Shown here: in pieces, positions 22,891 to 33,833 of the stretch
Layout: every line of letters begins with the position of its first letter
Position numbering within the stretch: position 1 is the first letter of the stretch
Assembly: GCA_006538405.1 (NCBI GenBank)
Contig: BJKQ01000004.1
Location: 992,001 to 1,056,000, forward strand
Origin: Hansfordia pulvinata
Lineage: Eukaryota > Ascomycota > Sordariomycetes > Xylariales
DNA length: 64,000 nt
Direction: 5' to 3'
Made by a program: the position numbers and the translations under genes
The notes under the pieces: model-generated
Databases searched by the model: none
What the model was told of the DNA's origin: nothing
What the model saw: the letters and a program-made list of their open reading frames with translations, nothing else

Positions 22891-25624
22891 TCAAGCATAC
22901 CAGTCGCCTTCTCGTGGCCTTCTGACCTGAGCTGACGCATCTCCAAAACCTAGATGCATAAACCCTTGCCCTTCCGAACCATCGGCCTTGACCTGGCTCG
23001 CGAGGCTGGGACATGGAGCCATAGCCCCCCATCGAAGCTTCGATCTGGAAAGATCCCGCAACCGCTGCCGTACATCGTCCTCGTCTGCACACCGGGATTG
23101 TTCACGGGGCTTGCCATCTACTGAACGGGAATTAGCAGGCAACGAGGCGCAAGACTGACACGGTTGAACTCACCGCCATTCTCAGCCTCGTTTTCATTCC
23201 CCGAATCTTTCTTGGCAAGCCAGACCGATGAGAAACTGTGGCAGGCGGCCGAAATGACAAGGGAACTCGAACCTCCCGACACCATGACACCCTCCACCTT
23301 CTGTAAACTGAAGAAGATGGGGATGGGAATCGCAACAAAGGCAACCACTGACAAGACCAGTAGTGATAGGGGCGAGTAGCCAATAGATATCATAGACTGG
23401 TCAGACACGTTCACCCAGTTGTTCGCACGTTCCAAGCCAGAAGGTGACCCGTACCATTCTGCCCAGTAATCTGCAATTGCCCCGCTTTAGCACTGTCGAA
23501 ATCGGAACAGGTGACATGAGCCTTACCTCCTTCCACGACGAACATGAACAGGGTGTTCGAAACCAACCAGTGCAGCAGTGCACTCAGGACCATTAGTGGG
23601 AGGCTGTATTTATAAGGTAGCGACAAGCGGTAACTTGCCCATTGATCGCCCTTGGGATCAGAAACCCTCAAAGGTTTGTACCGTGTGCTATACGATGCCC
23701 ACTCCTTCTCAACCTGCATGCGGGTGAAGAATGCGTTATACACGAAGTAGCAGAATGAGAGGAGCAGCTGCGGCGAGTTTGCTACTATGAGCGAAGACAG
23801 GTACGTCGGGAATGCCCGCACGTTGACCATCCGGGTGACTTCGGAGGGACCCAGTGACGGGTCGCTCAAACTGGCAGAGTCGACCATCAGCCACAATGAT
23901 TCAAGAGTTGATGGGCGAGTGTGCGGCTTGACTTACGGGTCTTGGTTGGTGGGGCCGAAGGCAAAGGGTAGAGCAATGCAGCATCCGGCGAAGCCCACAA
24001 AGAGTGAGATGTATGTACGCACCCACATTGGCCTAGGAAGTGAGGAGAGCAGCCGGCTCGGCTCGGCTTTCTTCCACTTGCGAGGTCTCAAACCCGGCTT
24101 GAGGTCGGGATCGGATGAGATGCCGTCAAGGCCGATAACTCGGCGCAGTCCGTACTCGAGCCGCACGCTGTCGGCGACATCGAGAGATCCCATGCCAAAC
24201 GTCTTGGGATCGGGTGTCGTGATGAAGGATTCCATGGCATCGCCTGGGGTGACCAGTGATGCAAGCGGCAACTTCCAAACTATGATGCTGCACTGTGCAA
24301 CTTTGAGGAAAATGCAAATCATGGACAGCAGAAGCAGGACGTTGGTAACTCCCACTTTGCAGTTTGGTGGGCGCGTTTCTGCCAGGCAGTAATCGACTTC
24401 CAGGCGGTCGAAGGAAGGCGTCCATGACTGAAGACTTGCCCCGAATGAATCCTGGACCTTTGGGGTTGATAGGTTGCCTACTGGGAGCACATTGGACGGC
24501 CAAATGTCTCGCGTCAGGTTATTGGCATTCATGGCGAGATTGTTGTTCCCGAGCAGGAGCGCACATGTGTTCCAGCACTCTCCCCAGTCCCTTTCGTCTG
24601 TTGTTCTCTGAGAAGCACACTGGGCAGAGTACCACAAAGAGTTGGTCGTGTCCGGAGGCACCAAGTCATCCCATGTAGACGTGTAGTTGGCCGGCAAGTC
24701 ATCCCTGGCACCGAAGACGTCCTGACGAGTCCAGCCAGCTGGGTCCGGCGTGTTGGCTTTGACGACAACGAGCAGATCAAAGTAGTCTGTTCGCGGGTCG
24801 CAGAATCTGTAGTGGTCCATACAGGTGGCTGCATCGAGCCGGACCCACGAGGATGCAGCCTCTTCGGCCACACGCGACACGTTCGCCAGTATTGCTGAAG
24901 TGTCATTCTTGTAGTCCGCGAGCGATACACCGTAGCCAAACCCACACGAGTCGCGCGTCCTGGAGTAAGAACCCCAGTCCTGGCCTAGTGTGTGGCCACG
25001 GGAACAACCTGGAGGTGCGCGGTAATCAAGGGAGCCGTTGAAGAATGTGTAGTCGGCAGGACTCAAGTATTCGTGCATCGGAATCGGAGAGCCTGATGTG
25101 GACAGACTAGCGCCTGGCGCCAGATAAGGGGCACCGTGGATGTATGACTCTGTCGCAATGGTTGTATGCCATTGAGCCCCCTGATACCTTGTTTCGAAGA
25201 CGCAGCTGTTAAAAAGAAGGTGGATCGGAATAGACGTTATGAAGAGCAGCCAGTAAGAGACGGACTTGAAGCGGGAGACATGGGATAGGTTCTTGAGGGA
25301 CGGGGTCCCAATGTCTAGAGAGCGGAGGGTCGCGTGAGCCTGGTCGATCTCGTCCCTGCTTGGGGAACTCAGAATCTGCATGAAGTAGTTCGATGAAGCC
25401 AGCACGCCACTGGACGTGATGTTGACAAGGAGATGAAGAGCCAGGTTGAGATAGCGGCTGCGGGAGCAGTCGCCCTCAAAAATGATTGCTGCAGTGAAGA
25501 TGCCCGTGCCGGCCTGTGCGTTCGCAGCCAAGCAGCCGAGCAAGATCAGGCCGGCAGCCGCAACGGCGACGATGTTGAAGGTCGCGGTGAGCCTCCATTG
25601 TTCGTGGAAGGGATTGCGGAACAT
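22891..25624 (-). CDS. DUF6536 family multi-pass membrane protein
   Basis: Exons are 23937-25624, 23527-23870, 23174-23470 and 22891-23120. The introns of 66, 56 and 53 nt have GTAAGT, GTAAGG and GTGAGT donors. The predicted length is 852 residues. It starts with the typical N-terminal membrane segment (EQWRLTATFNIVAVAAAGLILLG). A large extracellular or lumenal region follows with many N-x-S/T sites and cysteines, then four or more membrane segments in the second half. The last exon gives the family ending RWGAM...HLGFGD...RRPREGDWYA, which supports the three-intron model. The role of DUF6536 proteins is unknown. The ATG at 25624 (MFRNPFHEQW) is the first ATG of the frame; an extra 5' exon is possible. 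Confidence 0.88.
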
Positions 25625-26595
25625 GCCTCCAGCGCCGGACGGGTGACGACGAGAGCAGCGTGCGGGCACGGGGAAGGTAAAGCAACGATGTCGGTCTGCG
25701 CCGCCGCCATCTGGGCTTGTGTTTAGGCCTTATAAATCGAGGTCGAAGCAGGCACTCATTTGAGTACCTGGGGGATGGTAGGTGGTGAGAGTTGGAGCCT
25801 GTCAGCGATCGATTCCGTGTCGAATGTTCCACGCATAATGTCTGGTAGCCCAGTGATGATCTGATATAGATACATGCACCGGGTGGTTGTGTAGAGAAAT
25901 GCCACCGACACAAGGCCTCGCTGCACCTGATGCACGTACGAGCACTCATGCAGCCAGTATGTAGAATTACGGGCCAGTGCAGCGAGTACCTTGGGTATTT
26001 GGGATCGCTCAACCACGAGAGGTATGTACCTAAGGCACGGGGTATCGAAGCAGGTACTCGTACGGGGACAAGTCGTGCCTGCCTGATGTGTGCTGTGCCA
26101 TCATCGCACGCACAGCAGGCACGCGATGTAGGGCAGGCGTGTCGAGTGGGAAAGCGCGACTGGATGCCGGGATGCAAGGCTTGAACGAGATGCCAAGCCA
26201 CCACTGCACGGCTCCTTTTCAGCGTCTCCGCGTCTCCAGCAAGACCGCAACGCCATCGTGGCAATGCCGTGCCGGCAAGACCCACGTCGGCAGAGGCAGA
26301 GAGAGAGGAAACAGACCGATCGGCATGGGCAGCGTTCAACACGGCGTCTCGTCAGTGGATCTACCGGCTTACGCGCATCCGCAAAGCCCCTGACGATTGC
26401 TTGAGTGGTGTGTCCGTCCTCAGTACGAGTAAACTCGGCCACCGCGAGCCTCCCAATAACGACACCTGTCGCCGCCGTCCGTCGACGCGTCTTTACGTTT
26501 GGCAAAGCCATTGGCAAAGCTGACTCTGCTCATGTTCTGTCCGTTCGTCGCTTACCGCACGGAAGATCGAGACGAGTCGACCAGATTAGACAAAA
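25625..26595. other. Divergent intergenic region
   Basis: It lies between the DUF6536 start and the plus-strand candidate gene. TACCTA/GTACCT words occur at about 25765-25780, 25990 and 26025. No clear ORF is seen. Confidence 0.4.
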
Positions 26596-27763
26596 TTGCC
26601 AGTCTTCTCGCCCACCTTCTGCTCAGCAAAAACCTCCAACCATGACCTTGTTGTTTTGACTGACTACTGGTCACGAACGTCTTTGAGCGCGCGTTCCTGG
26701 AACCTTGGGCTTGCAACGCTCGCAGGGACGGCACTGGCCACACGCAGCGCCTCATACTCTGAGCGGCAGCGAATCAGATCATATCGTTTCCGCAGCAGCC
26801 TCGTAGCCTGCCGCTTCAAACTTGTCAGCATGCTCAAGCCAAAGGTTCGGATCGGCAACAGCACGATAGCCTGCTGCCCGTTAGTCTTGTCTTGGTTCCA
26901 GAGCCGCAAGAGACTACGGCTCGCTCGCTTGGCAATGATTGCTGCGTGGATGGGAGTGGCGATCCCGCTCCGAACCGCATCCGGGACTTGCGTAGGTCTG
27001 CTCCGAAGTTTACCCTGAAACGCTCACGTGTCTAACGTTGAGAAGCTGGCACTGGCGATAGTCATCGAGCTGTCCAGTATAATCGAAACAGGAGGCAATA
27101 TCAAATCAAGTCTGAACTCCCCCTTCATAGAGGCTGCCGTCTGCGCTACCCTGATAGCAGCCACCTGCTTCACCTTTGCGGCCTGGAAGGCTGTGAGTGG
27201 GAGCATGTCAATGAGCCCCCAATACGAATCCAGGATCACTGGCCTATTTGCCTCCAGTTTCACCTTCGGGCCCTGACCATGTTCGCGACCCCTCCGCTCC
27301 TGATGACCTGGGCACGCGTTGCTAACCTTTCCATAGACTCGTGACTGGCTGCATTGTTTACCGGACTTTTATTGAATACAAGGACAGCCGGTACAAGTAT
27401 CGCATCGCGAAGCCTGTCGTCTTCTTTACATCTTCCGGGGATCCCGTGGCCGTTGTGCCAGATCGGAGCCTGCACTTTTCTGGTCTTGCACCTGCCCGAC
27501 AATCTATTGATTCGCTGATAGAGCCACTCCAAGACCAGGCTTCACACGACCAGCTCTACATTCCCTTGTCGACATTCCACTCATCGGAACAGACCGATGT
27601 GGATTCGGAGTTTCGGCAAGGTATGAGTACCCCTGAGTCCACCTGGGGCGTGTCGACGCGAGTGGACAGCGAAGCCGAGGGCCTGGTATCAGGCGGCACT
27701 CCACCATCGATGCCACGACGGATCTTTGGGAAGCCACTCTTCCGACGCACGGGCGCTGAATGA
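26596..27763 (+). CDS. Unresolved membrane-protein gene (multi-exon or partly broken)
   Basis: Three adjacent plus-strand blocks look coding by codon use and content. The first (about 26700-26992) ends in a hydrophobic stretch (LARLAMIAAWMGVAIPL) before a GTAGGT donor. The second (about 27046-27270) contains LALAIVIELSSIIETGGNIKSSL and a membrane segment (AAVCATLIAATCFTFAAW). The third (about 27334-27763) starts after a strong CTAACCTTTCCATAG acceptor and encodes VTGCIVYRTFIEYKDSRYKY, then a soluble tail. The second block reaches TGA at about 27274 before any good donor, so either a weak GTTCGC donor plus one missing base, or real decay, must be assumed. No clear ATG start was found. The function is unknown. 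The outer coordinates are approximate. Confidence 0.35.
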
Positions 27764-27840
27764 ATGCAGCCGTGGCCGTTGAATGCTAGCTGGATGCGTC
27801 GATAATCAGCCTCGTTCCTCAGGGTACACATGTACCAGCG

Positions 27841-28728
27841 TCATCCCCCCCGCTTCCACTCAAAGTAGGCAGAGAGCTTGCCCTGGGGCTTTGGAGACGT
27901 TGAGAATAGATGCGAATGTCGGCTCATGAAGTCGGCGATCAGTATGTCCATGCTCAGCGCCGCTTCGCGTCTTGTCACCTCGTGCTCTTCGTCATTGAAG
28001 CCCCCAGCAATGTCTTGTGTCATCTCCACCTCGCCCACCAAGTGCTTGAAGACTGCAGCCTTGGTGCCCTCTGCAGGGTGTGCGGTGACCTCGTCGAGGA
28101 CCATGGCGAGCTTGCCGTCGAGCTGCTGATCGTGTTCTGGACTCGCCCCTTCGAGTGGCCCAGAGAACGCGGGGACGCTGATCATCCAGGACTTGCGCCG
28201 CGTCTCAAGGTCCGCTATGGTATCGAGGTCTTTCAGCTGGATGTGGTGGAGGTGTCGGGCGAGATAGTCTTGGACATTCTCCGTGCCCTCGATCTCGTGA
28301 AACTGGGAGTGTGCGTAGTCGCCTCCCAGTCGGACCTTGGCCTCGAGAGAAGCGGCCGTCTTCTTGTCGCTTGAAGGCATCCAGGACTCCCGTTGCCGTA
28401 TCCAGATGCCCTTGCTGCTGAGCTGATCATATAGGTCAAAATAGGTGTCTCTGACAACCTTGTCGGGGAGGCGAGTGAAAATTAGTGGAGGCACTCCCGA
28501 GTTCTCTGCCGTGGTGTGGAGACGTGTGGTTCCATCGATGCCATTCTGTTGATCTTCGACTTCGAGCCCCAGTTGGAATCGGAGACTCGCCGTGGGGAGG
28601 AACTTCCTCTCGACCTCGACCTGGGAGATCATGGTGGAGCGTTTCGCCAAAGCTGAAGACAGTCGAATGGGGATGTTCTTGGTGAGATGAAGCGCCCTGA
28701 AGCCGCGAGATGATTGCAAAAAAGCCAT
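27841..28728 (-). CDS. CYTH-domain phosphohydrolase (thiamine-triphosphatase-like)
   Basis: A single exon of 295 residues from the ATG at 28728; another in-frame ATG lies at 28827. CYTH enzymes hydrolyse triphosphates inside a beta-tunnel lined with acidic and basic residues. The family pattern is plain: VEVERKF near the N-terminus (ExExK-type), DTYFD, WIRQRES, SLEAKVRLGGDY, FHEIEG, LETRRKSW, MVLDEVTAH and GEVEM. The spacing matches fungal thiamine-triphosphatase-like proteins. The first 30 residues (RGFRALHLTKNIPIRLSSALAKRS) are basic and amphipathic, which suggests mitochondrial import. The natural substrate cannot be fixed from sequence; thiamine triphosphate is the family assumption. It neighbours an NMP kinase and viperin. 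Confidence 0.88.
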   Translation of the reverse strand: MAFLQSSRGFRALHLTKNIPIRLSSALAKRSTMISQVEVERKFLPTASLRFQLGLEVEDQQNGIDGTTRLHTTAENSGVPPLIFTRLPDKVVRDTYFDLYDQLSSKGIWIRQRESWMPSSDKKTAASLEAKVRLGGDYAHSQFHEIEGTENVQDYLARHLHHIQLKDLDTIADLETRRKSWMISVPAFSGPLEGASPEHDQQLDGKLAMVLDEVTAHPAEGTKAAVFKHLVGEVEMTQDIAGGFNDEEHEVTRREAALSMDILIADFMSRHSHLFSTSPKPQGKLSAYFEWKRGG

Positions 28729-29208
28729 TTTGGCGAGCCGGGTGGGGAGGTTGGTGGGTTTAAGTGTGATGAAGGAGAGTCGTGATACGACGCTGGACTG
28801 TGCGACGCGGCAAGGCTGCGAAATCATGAGGCAAGTTTGCAGATGCTGCGAATCTGGACACCGCGAGCAGAGAGGCGTGGGTGACCTGGAGCCTTGCCTG
28901 GTGTTTGCAAATCTGTGCGCAATTCCAGGTGTTACACAGCCAAGTTGAAAAGGGTACTGTCTGCTGGGATTGACTCATTGAGATCTCGGCCAAACGGTTT
29001 CAGACACAGTCCTGCCTTAGGTACCGTACCTTGGGTAACAATCAGAAGTATGTGCATGTAGGTTGCCTCTGCCTGCCCGGTTCGCGACCTGGCTGGCGCT
29101 GCTGTTGGCAGTGTATGGATGTCCTCTATTTTCACACTTGATAGGTAGGTTCGCTGCCAGCTACGAGTTGCATGTAGGTAGGTACTCGCAGAATCTATTG
29201 GATCTGTG

Positions 29209-29242
<34 letters not shown>

Positions 29243-29540
29243 CCGCGTCTCCTTCGTTCTTCCTCCACTCCGACCACTCTCGTTCCTGATCCGGCTACAG
29301 TAGCCGATTGAATACCACCTCCGGCGCCCTGGTCGTCGATGCGTCACCAACTATTAACTGTATGTAGCCCTGTTCAGGTCCCAGCGATTGGCCTCCTAAC
29401 GCCTGTCCGGCTGCACAGCCCGGGCCCTTGTTCCGTGTGCGACATGCCGCCTCCCGTTTGACGCCATGATACGCGCCTCTGCTGTGGCGTGTGACCAGCC
29501 GGAGAAGACCCCCTGATGGCATTGTGCTCTTCTGGCAGGC
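28729..29540. other. Intergenic region with CT microsatellite
   Basis: It holds a pure CT/TC run at about 29211-29238 and AGGTAGGT words at about 29144-29182. No gene is seen. It includes the CYTH promoter and the 3' UTR of the kinase gene. Confidence 0.5.
29211..29238. repeat. (CT)n microsatellite
   Basis: About 14 uninterrupted CT units lie in intergenic DNA between the CYTH gene and the kinase gene. Confidence 0.9.
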
Positions 29541-30753
29541 TCAGCGAAGCCTGCGGAAGTCCCTCTTCGCCGCCAGAACCAGGAGCACCCCGGCCACGCC
29601 GGCGACACCGACAGCCGCGGCCTTGACCCAGGCCCAGCGGTCCTGCTGGATGCCGGCGGCTTCAGCGGTTGCCTGCGCGGCGACGCCAGCGGTTGCCTCC
29701 GCGGCGGCTTCGGCGACCCGGTTCCTGCGCTCGTGGATCATGAGCAGGCAAATAAACTCATTCACAGCGTACTCCAGCTTGTCGCTGTTGTCGATCTGTG
29801 GCAGGTGAAGAAGGACAAGGAAAATGTCAGAAATTAGCATCTCGTCCTTCGTCTCGAACACACGGGCAAGCTTCGCAGCTTTGGCTCGAGAAAGTCATGC
29901 GAGGACACCCTTACCTTGTAATGAATCGATTCGTACCGCTGCACGACTCCCGGGTTGCTCCGGAAGAACTTGCCGTACCGGACACTGTACTTGTCGATGG
30001 TGTCGGTCTCCTCGCGCGCGCGTCCGAGGAAGCGGCTCCTCGCCACGTGCTCAGGGCAAGCCACCTCGATAACCATGGCGGGAGAGCCAGCCTGGATTCG
30101 CAGCGTTACCGGTCAGCGAGGTTTCTTTCTCTTCTCGCCCGGCGGACAAGCCCGCGAGATCCTTTAGCATAGCATGCCAAAGGGCGATCGCATCTTCACA
30201 AACGAGAGCTGAAAAGGGGGGGGGGGGGGTTTAACAGGGAACTCACCATCTTCTCCCACGCGTCGGCCGACTCGACGGTCCTGGGGAACCCGTCGACGAG
30301 AAACGTCATGTCCTCGTCGACGGGCCGCTCCTCAAAGTCTCCCCGCTGGCGCCGCAGCTCGTGCAGCAGAATGGCGCAGGCGTTTGCGTCGGGGATGAGG
30401 TTCCCCTGCTGCAGGGCAGCGCGCAGCTCCTCGCGCCCCAGGCCGCCGTATCTCATGAACCTCTTGATCGGATCAGGGTCGTCCGAGCCCTCCTTGCCGG
30501 CAGAGTCCGGGGTTCCATCGCCGTCATCATGCGATGCCACCAGATCGCGCATCAGGTCGCCCACGGAGACATGGCGGTATCGGGGCTGGGTCGGCATCCG
30601 CTGGACCGCGGAGGAGCACAGCGAGCCTTTCCCGGCGCCGGGAGGACCGATGACGAATATGGCTTTGATGGGACGCTGCGGCGGCCCGACGGGGACGGGG
30701 GCCTGCGCGCCAGGGCTGTCGGCTCCCGTGTTTTCGTCAGGAGGGCTGCCCAT
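29541..30753 (-). CDS. Adenylate/UMP-CMP kinase-like NMP kinase with C-terminal membrane anchor
   Basis: Exons are 30247-30753, 29915-30091 and 29541-29795 (introns of 155 and 119 nt), giving 312 residues. The P-loop is GPPGAGKGS at about residues 30-38, followed by the NMP-binding stretch (HVSVGDLMRDL, ALQQGNLIPD) and FLVDGFPRTVE. The last resembles the DGFPR motif of UMP/CMP and adenylate kinases. After the intron, VIEVACPEHVARSRFLGR and IDKYSVRYGKFFRSNPGVVQRYESI match the lid/post-lid region of UMP-CMP kinases. The C-terminus adds an Ala-rich linker and a hydrophobic helix (WVKAAAVGVAGVAGVLLVLAAK) ending in basic residues, like a tail anchor. The enzyme would phosphorylate a nucleoside monophosphate. 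UMP/CMP preference is inferred from the lid. It lies head to head with viperin. The intron at 30092-30246 contains a pure C run. Confidence 0.85.
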
Positions 30754-31414
30754 GCTAGTCGTTTTTGTCTTGTTTTGTACTTGATGATGAGATGCCGATC
30801 TTGTCGCTAGTTGAGGAGAAGCATGTGATATCACCAACCAGTATTCCAGCTGAGTCTGATCTAAATATGACTGGTATCACAAAGAGATGGATTTTCCAAG
30901 GCCATGGGCACATGGCAGACTGGGGCCGTCATCACTATGAGAGACAAGACCAATCGATACCAGGCAGTGCCTGAATTTTTCAAGGCCAGCGATTGAATGA
31001 TGGCGCAACCAGCGAGCCAGGCAAGCAACAATGGCAGTGCTCTGTGGCAGATACAAGTGGCCAGGGGCATGATAAGATACGGGACGTAACACTCTGCAGC
31101 CTCCCGGGCAAGTGAGATTAGATCCAAATGGCCGGGACACATGACTACACTGGATCGCCACGGTAGGTAGGTATGGTTGGATCCGACGGACTTTTTCGGG
31201 TTCTCTGTCGGTTGTCGACCCTGCCACCTGTGAAGATAAAGGGCAGAGCGAATCGACACTGGCCAGGCCCACACTCATGTCTCTGTTCTGAAAGCTACTA
31301 GTCTCGCAATCAGTGACTGCCATCCGCACTGATCTCGTCACCGACAGGCACCTCTATTCAGCCTCTCTCCGGACCCAGAAGCTGACTATTGCCACAGAAA
31401 GGACATTGGACAGG
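30754..31414. promoter_or_regulatory. Shared divergent promoter of the NMP kinase and viperin genes
   Basis: 661 bp separates the two ATGs (30753 minus, 31415 plus). No ORF of note lies between. TACCTACC-type sequence occurs at about 31163-31174. Co-regulation of the two genes is an inference from the arrangement. Confidence 0.55.
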
Positions 31415-32442
31415 ATGGCGCTCCTTGCGAAATTCATTGGAACCCTTGCTGGCTTCACTCCGGCGTTTCTGGTATGCTGCCTTGCACTCCTACATGTCCG
31501 CAAGAGACTCCGCCCTGTTGTCAACTACACCAAACCCATCTCTGTGAACTACCACTTCAGCCGCAAGTGCAACAGGGAGTGCGGCTGCTGCTTCCACACA
31601 GAGATCGACAGCCACGTTGCGTCTGAAGGAGAAATGAAGCGAGGGCTTCGACTGTTGAAAGATGCCGGCATGAGGAAGATCAACTTTGCGGGCGGCGAGC
31701 CCTTCCTGTATCCGAAGATACTCGCTGGCTTATGCAGGTACTGCAAAGAGGACCTGGGACTCGAATCGGTCTCCATCATCTCGAACGGCACCAAGGTCAC
31801 CGAAAATTGGCTGCAAACCAACGGAAAGTACATTGACATCATGGGGGTCAGCTGTGATAGTTTCGATGAGGAGACCAACATAGCCATCGGCCGTGGCACC
31901 GGGGACAACGTGAAGCAGCTGTTCCAGATCCGCCAGTGGTGCCGGAACCTGGGCATCAAGTTCAAGCTCAATACGGTCGTGTGCAGCTATAACTGGCGGG
32001 AAGACATGGCCGCGACGGTAGAACGGCTGGATCCGGCGCGCTGGAAGTGCTTCCAGGTCCTCGAGGTGCAGGGCGAGAACGATGCGACCGAAAGCGAGAC
32101 CCGGCATGACAAGCGAAAGCGCAACGCCAAGAAGTTTGTGGTCTCCAAGGACCAGTTTGACGACTTTTGCGGGCGACACGCCCATCTGGAGTGCTTTGTC
32201 CCAGAGTCTAACGAGGCCATGTCGTCGAGCTATCTGATCTTGGATGAGCATCTGTGCTTCCTTGACAAAGGCGAGGGCGTGGAAAAGCAGTCGTCCTGCA
32301 TTCTGGACGTGGGCGTGGTAGAGGCTCTGAAGCAGGTGAGATGGGACCAGGAGGCGTTTGTGGGCCGGGGGGCATTTACGATTGGGGCAAAGACATGGAT
32401 GAAGGGACCGAGGGCTGCGGTAACGAAGGCTTGGACTGGTGA
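31415..32442 (+). CDS. Viperin (RSAD2-like radical SAM enzyme), with C-terminal frameshift in this sequence
   Basis: Viperins use SAM and a 4Fe-4S cluster to turn NTPs into chain-terminating 3'-deoxy-3',4'-didehydro nucleotides. The ATG at 31415 opens with a hydrophobic helix (residues 7-26), like the ER/lipid-droplet anchor of animal viperin. The cluster motif CX3CX2C is C52-C56-C59 within SVNYHFSRKCNRECGCCFH. Other viperin landmarks are KINFAGGEPFLYP (about 89-101), SIISNGTKV, GVSCDSFDEE, IGRGTGDN, WKCFQVLEVQGEN, VPESN and SYLILDE. As read, the frame runs on to 32668 with an unlike tail. A one-base shift at the G6 run 32367-32372 instead gives RGGIYDWGK and a terminal LDW-stop at 32442, the conserved viperin ending, for about 342 residues (human 361). 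Whether the shift is real or a base-calling error is open. Its partner kinase is divergent and adjacent. Confidence 0.9.
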
Positions 32443-33833
32443 CGGATATTGCCGCAGTGCAGCATTCGTAGCTGGCCTGACTGATGCGGCAGAGGAGGGG
32501 ATTGATCGCAGAGATCTTGATCAATCGATGTTGTACGGCAGAGACAGTGGGCTGAAGGGCACCGGAACACAGCCAGATTGGAGATGTTCGAGAACCCGTC
32601 GAATGCGTACGAGCAGCTTGTCCCAGTCCACTCGTGGGCGCATTTTCTGCCTGGTCCGGACTATTTGATGCGTGGCGCAGCAGATTGGAGTGGATGGGCG
32701 GCACGCCCTGCCAAATGCCAATGGTTGCAGCCGTGCAGTCCTGTGGGTTGGTGTGTACGGGTACTCGTAGACAGAGCTGTCGGCATCATGCGCTTCCTCT
32801 TCCATGCCACTCAAGTGTGCCGAGAGTCTTGCATTGTCGACCAACTTTATAGAATGGGCGCTGATGGGACATGTTGGCGGTGTGTCTTCTGGATGTGTTG
32901 ATCAAAAAGCCCGCGACAAGGTGCGACTGGCTCCGGGCTTCGCGACGACAGGTTGTTGCGCCAGGTGTGAAGCAGGCAGAAGGACGGACGCTTGTGGCTG
33001 CGATGGGCGAGGACGAGCCCATTCAATGTGCTCTCCACCACGAGAACAGTCGAGGTCGAGCCCGATCTGAGGTGACCTCTGTGGGTGGTACATGTAGGTA
33101 TCACGGCATGCAATGCACCTGCCGCGAGTCTTGAACGAACCAGCCGTACCTGCCTCCTCCTGCCTTCGCGCAGACGGTGCCGTAGGGCTGGGAAGGTGCG
33201 ACGGGCGAGCAGCACCTTGGGATGGAAGTTGCGGGGCCGGCGACGTAGGCCAAGCCGGGCGGGCTCCAGCACGCGGTCGCAGCGCTGGAATTCGGCAGAG
33301 ATCCAGGGCCGCCAAGACAACGAGCATCTTGGCTCTCGATTAAGCTTTCAACGTCATCTCTTGGCGGCTGCACCTACCGGACAACGACATGTTCAACTTC
33401 AACTACAATCTCAACTTCCCCCTGCGCTCCGACAAGAACGCCGCGTTCTTCCAGCGCGTGCCGATGCCGAGCCGACACCCAGACAGCGCGACGACTCCGA
33501 CAGACAAGCAGGACACGAGCACAGTCACCAATGGCAGTATTTGGAGCGGGACATGTCTTGATACGACCGCCACGCGCGGTGGCCGCTACATACAGTCCGA
33601 ATGCTGTCTGGCAACGATTGCACCCCCTCAGTACCTCGAACAATCCTCGCTTAGCCGCCCCGACAGCTCATAAAGCGGGGAAGACCGGCATCTCACGACG
33701 CATACCCAAGAAATCAAAGGCCACCCAAGAATCATCGCTTCGTTTCATCGCCTGGCTGGCTCTGCCAACGTCGGTCCCAGTGCGCTCCCGCGCTTCATCA
33801 ATGTGTCAGAGCATGTCGAATCGTCAAGCTGCT
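32443..33833. other. Intergenic region; weak small ORF only
   Basis: It follows viperin. The only ORF with an ATG in fair context is 33389-33673 (94 codons, starts MFNFNYNLNFPLR), which resembles nothing I know and is left unnamed. The rest looks non-coding. Confidence 0.4.

Noticed and set aside
31730..32704. 324-codon minus-strand ORF across viperin
   Set aside because: Antisense shadow of the viperin gene; it matches no family and starts without context.
33389..33673. 94-codon plus-strand ORF beginning MFNFNYNLNFPLR
   Set aside because: Fair ATG context but no recognisable motif, no intron and no support; kept only as a note.
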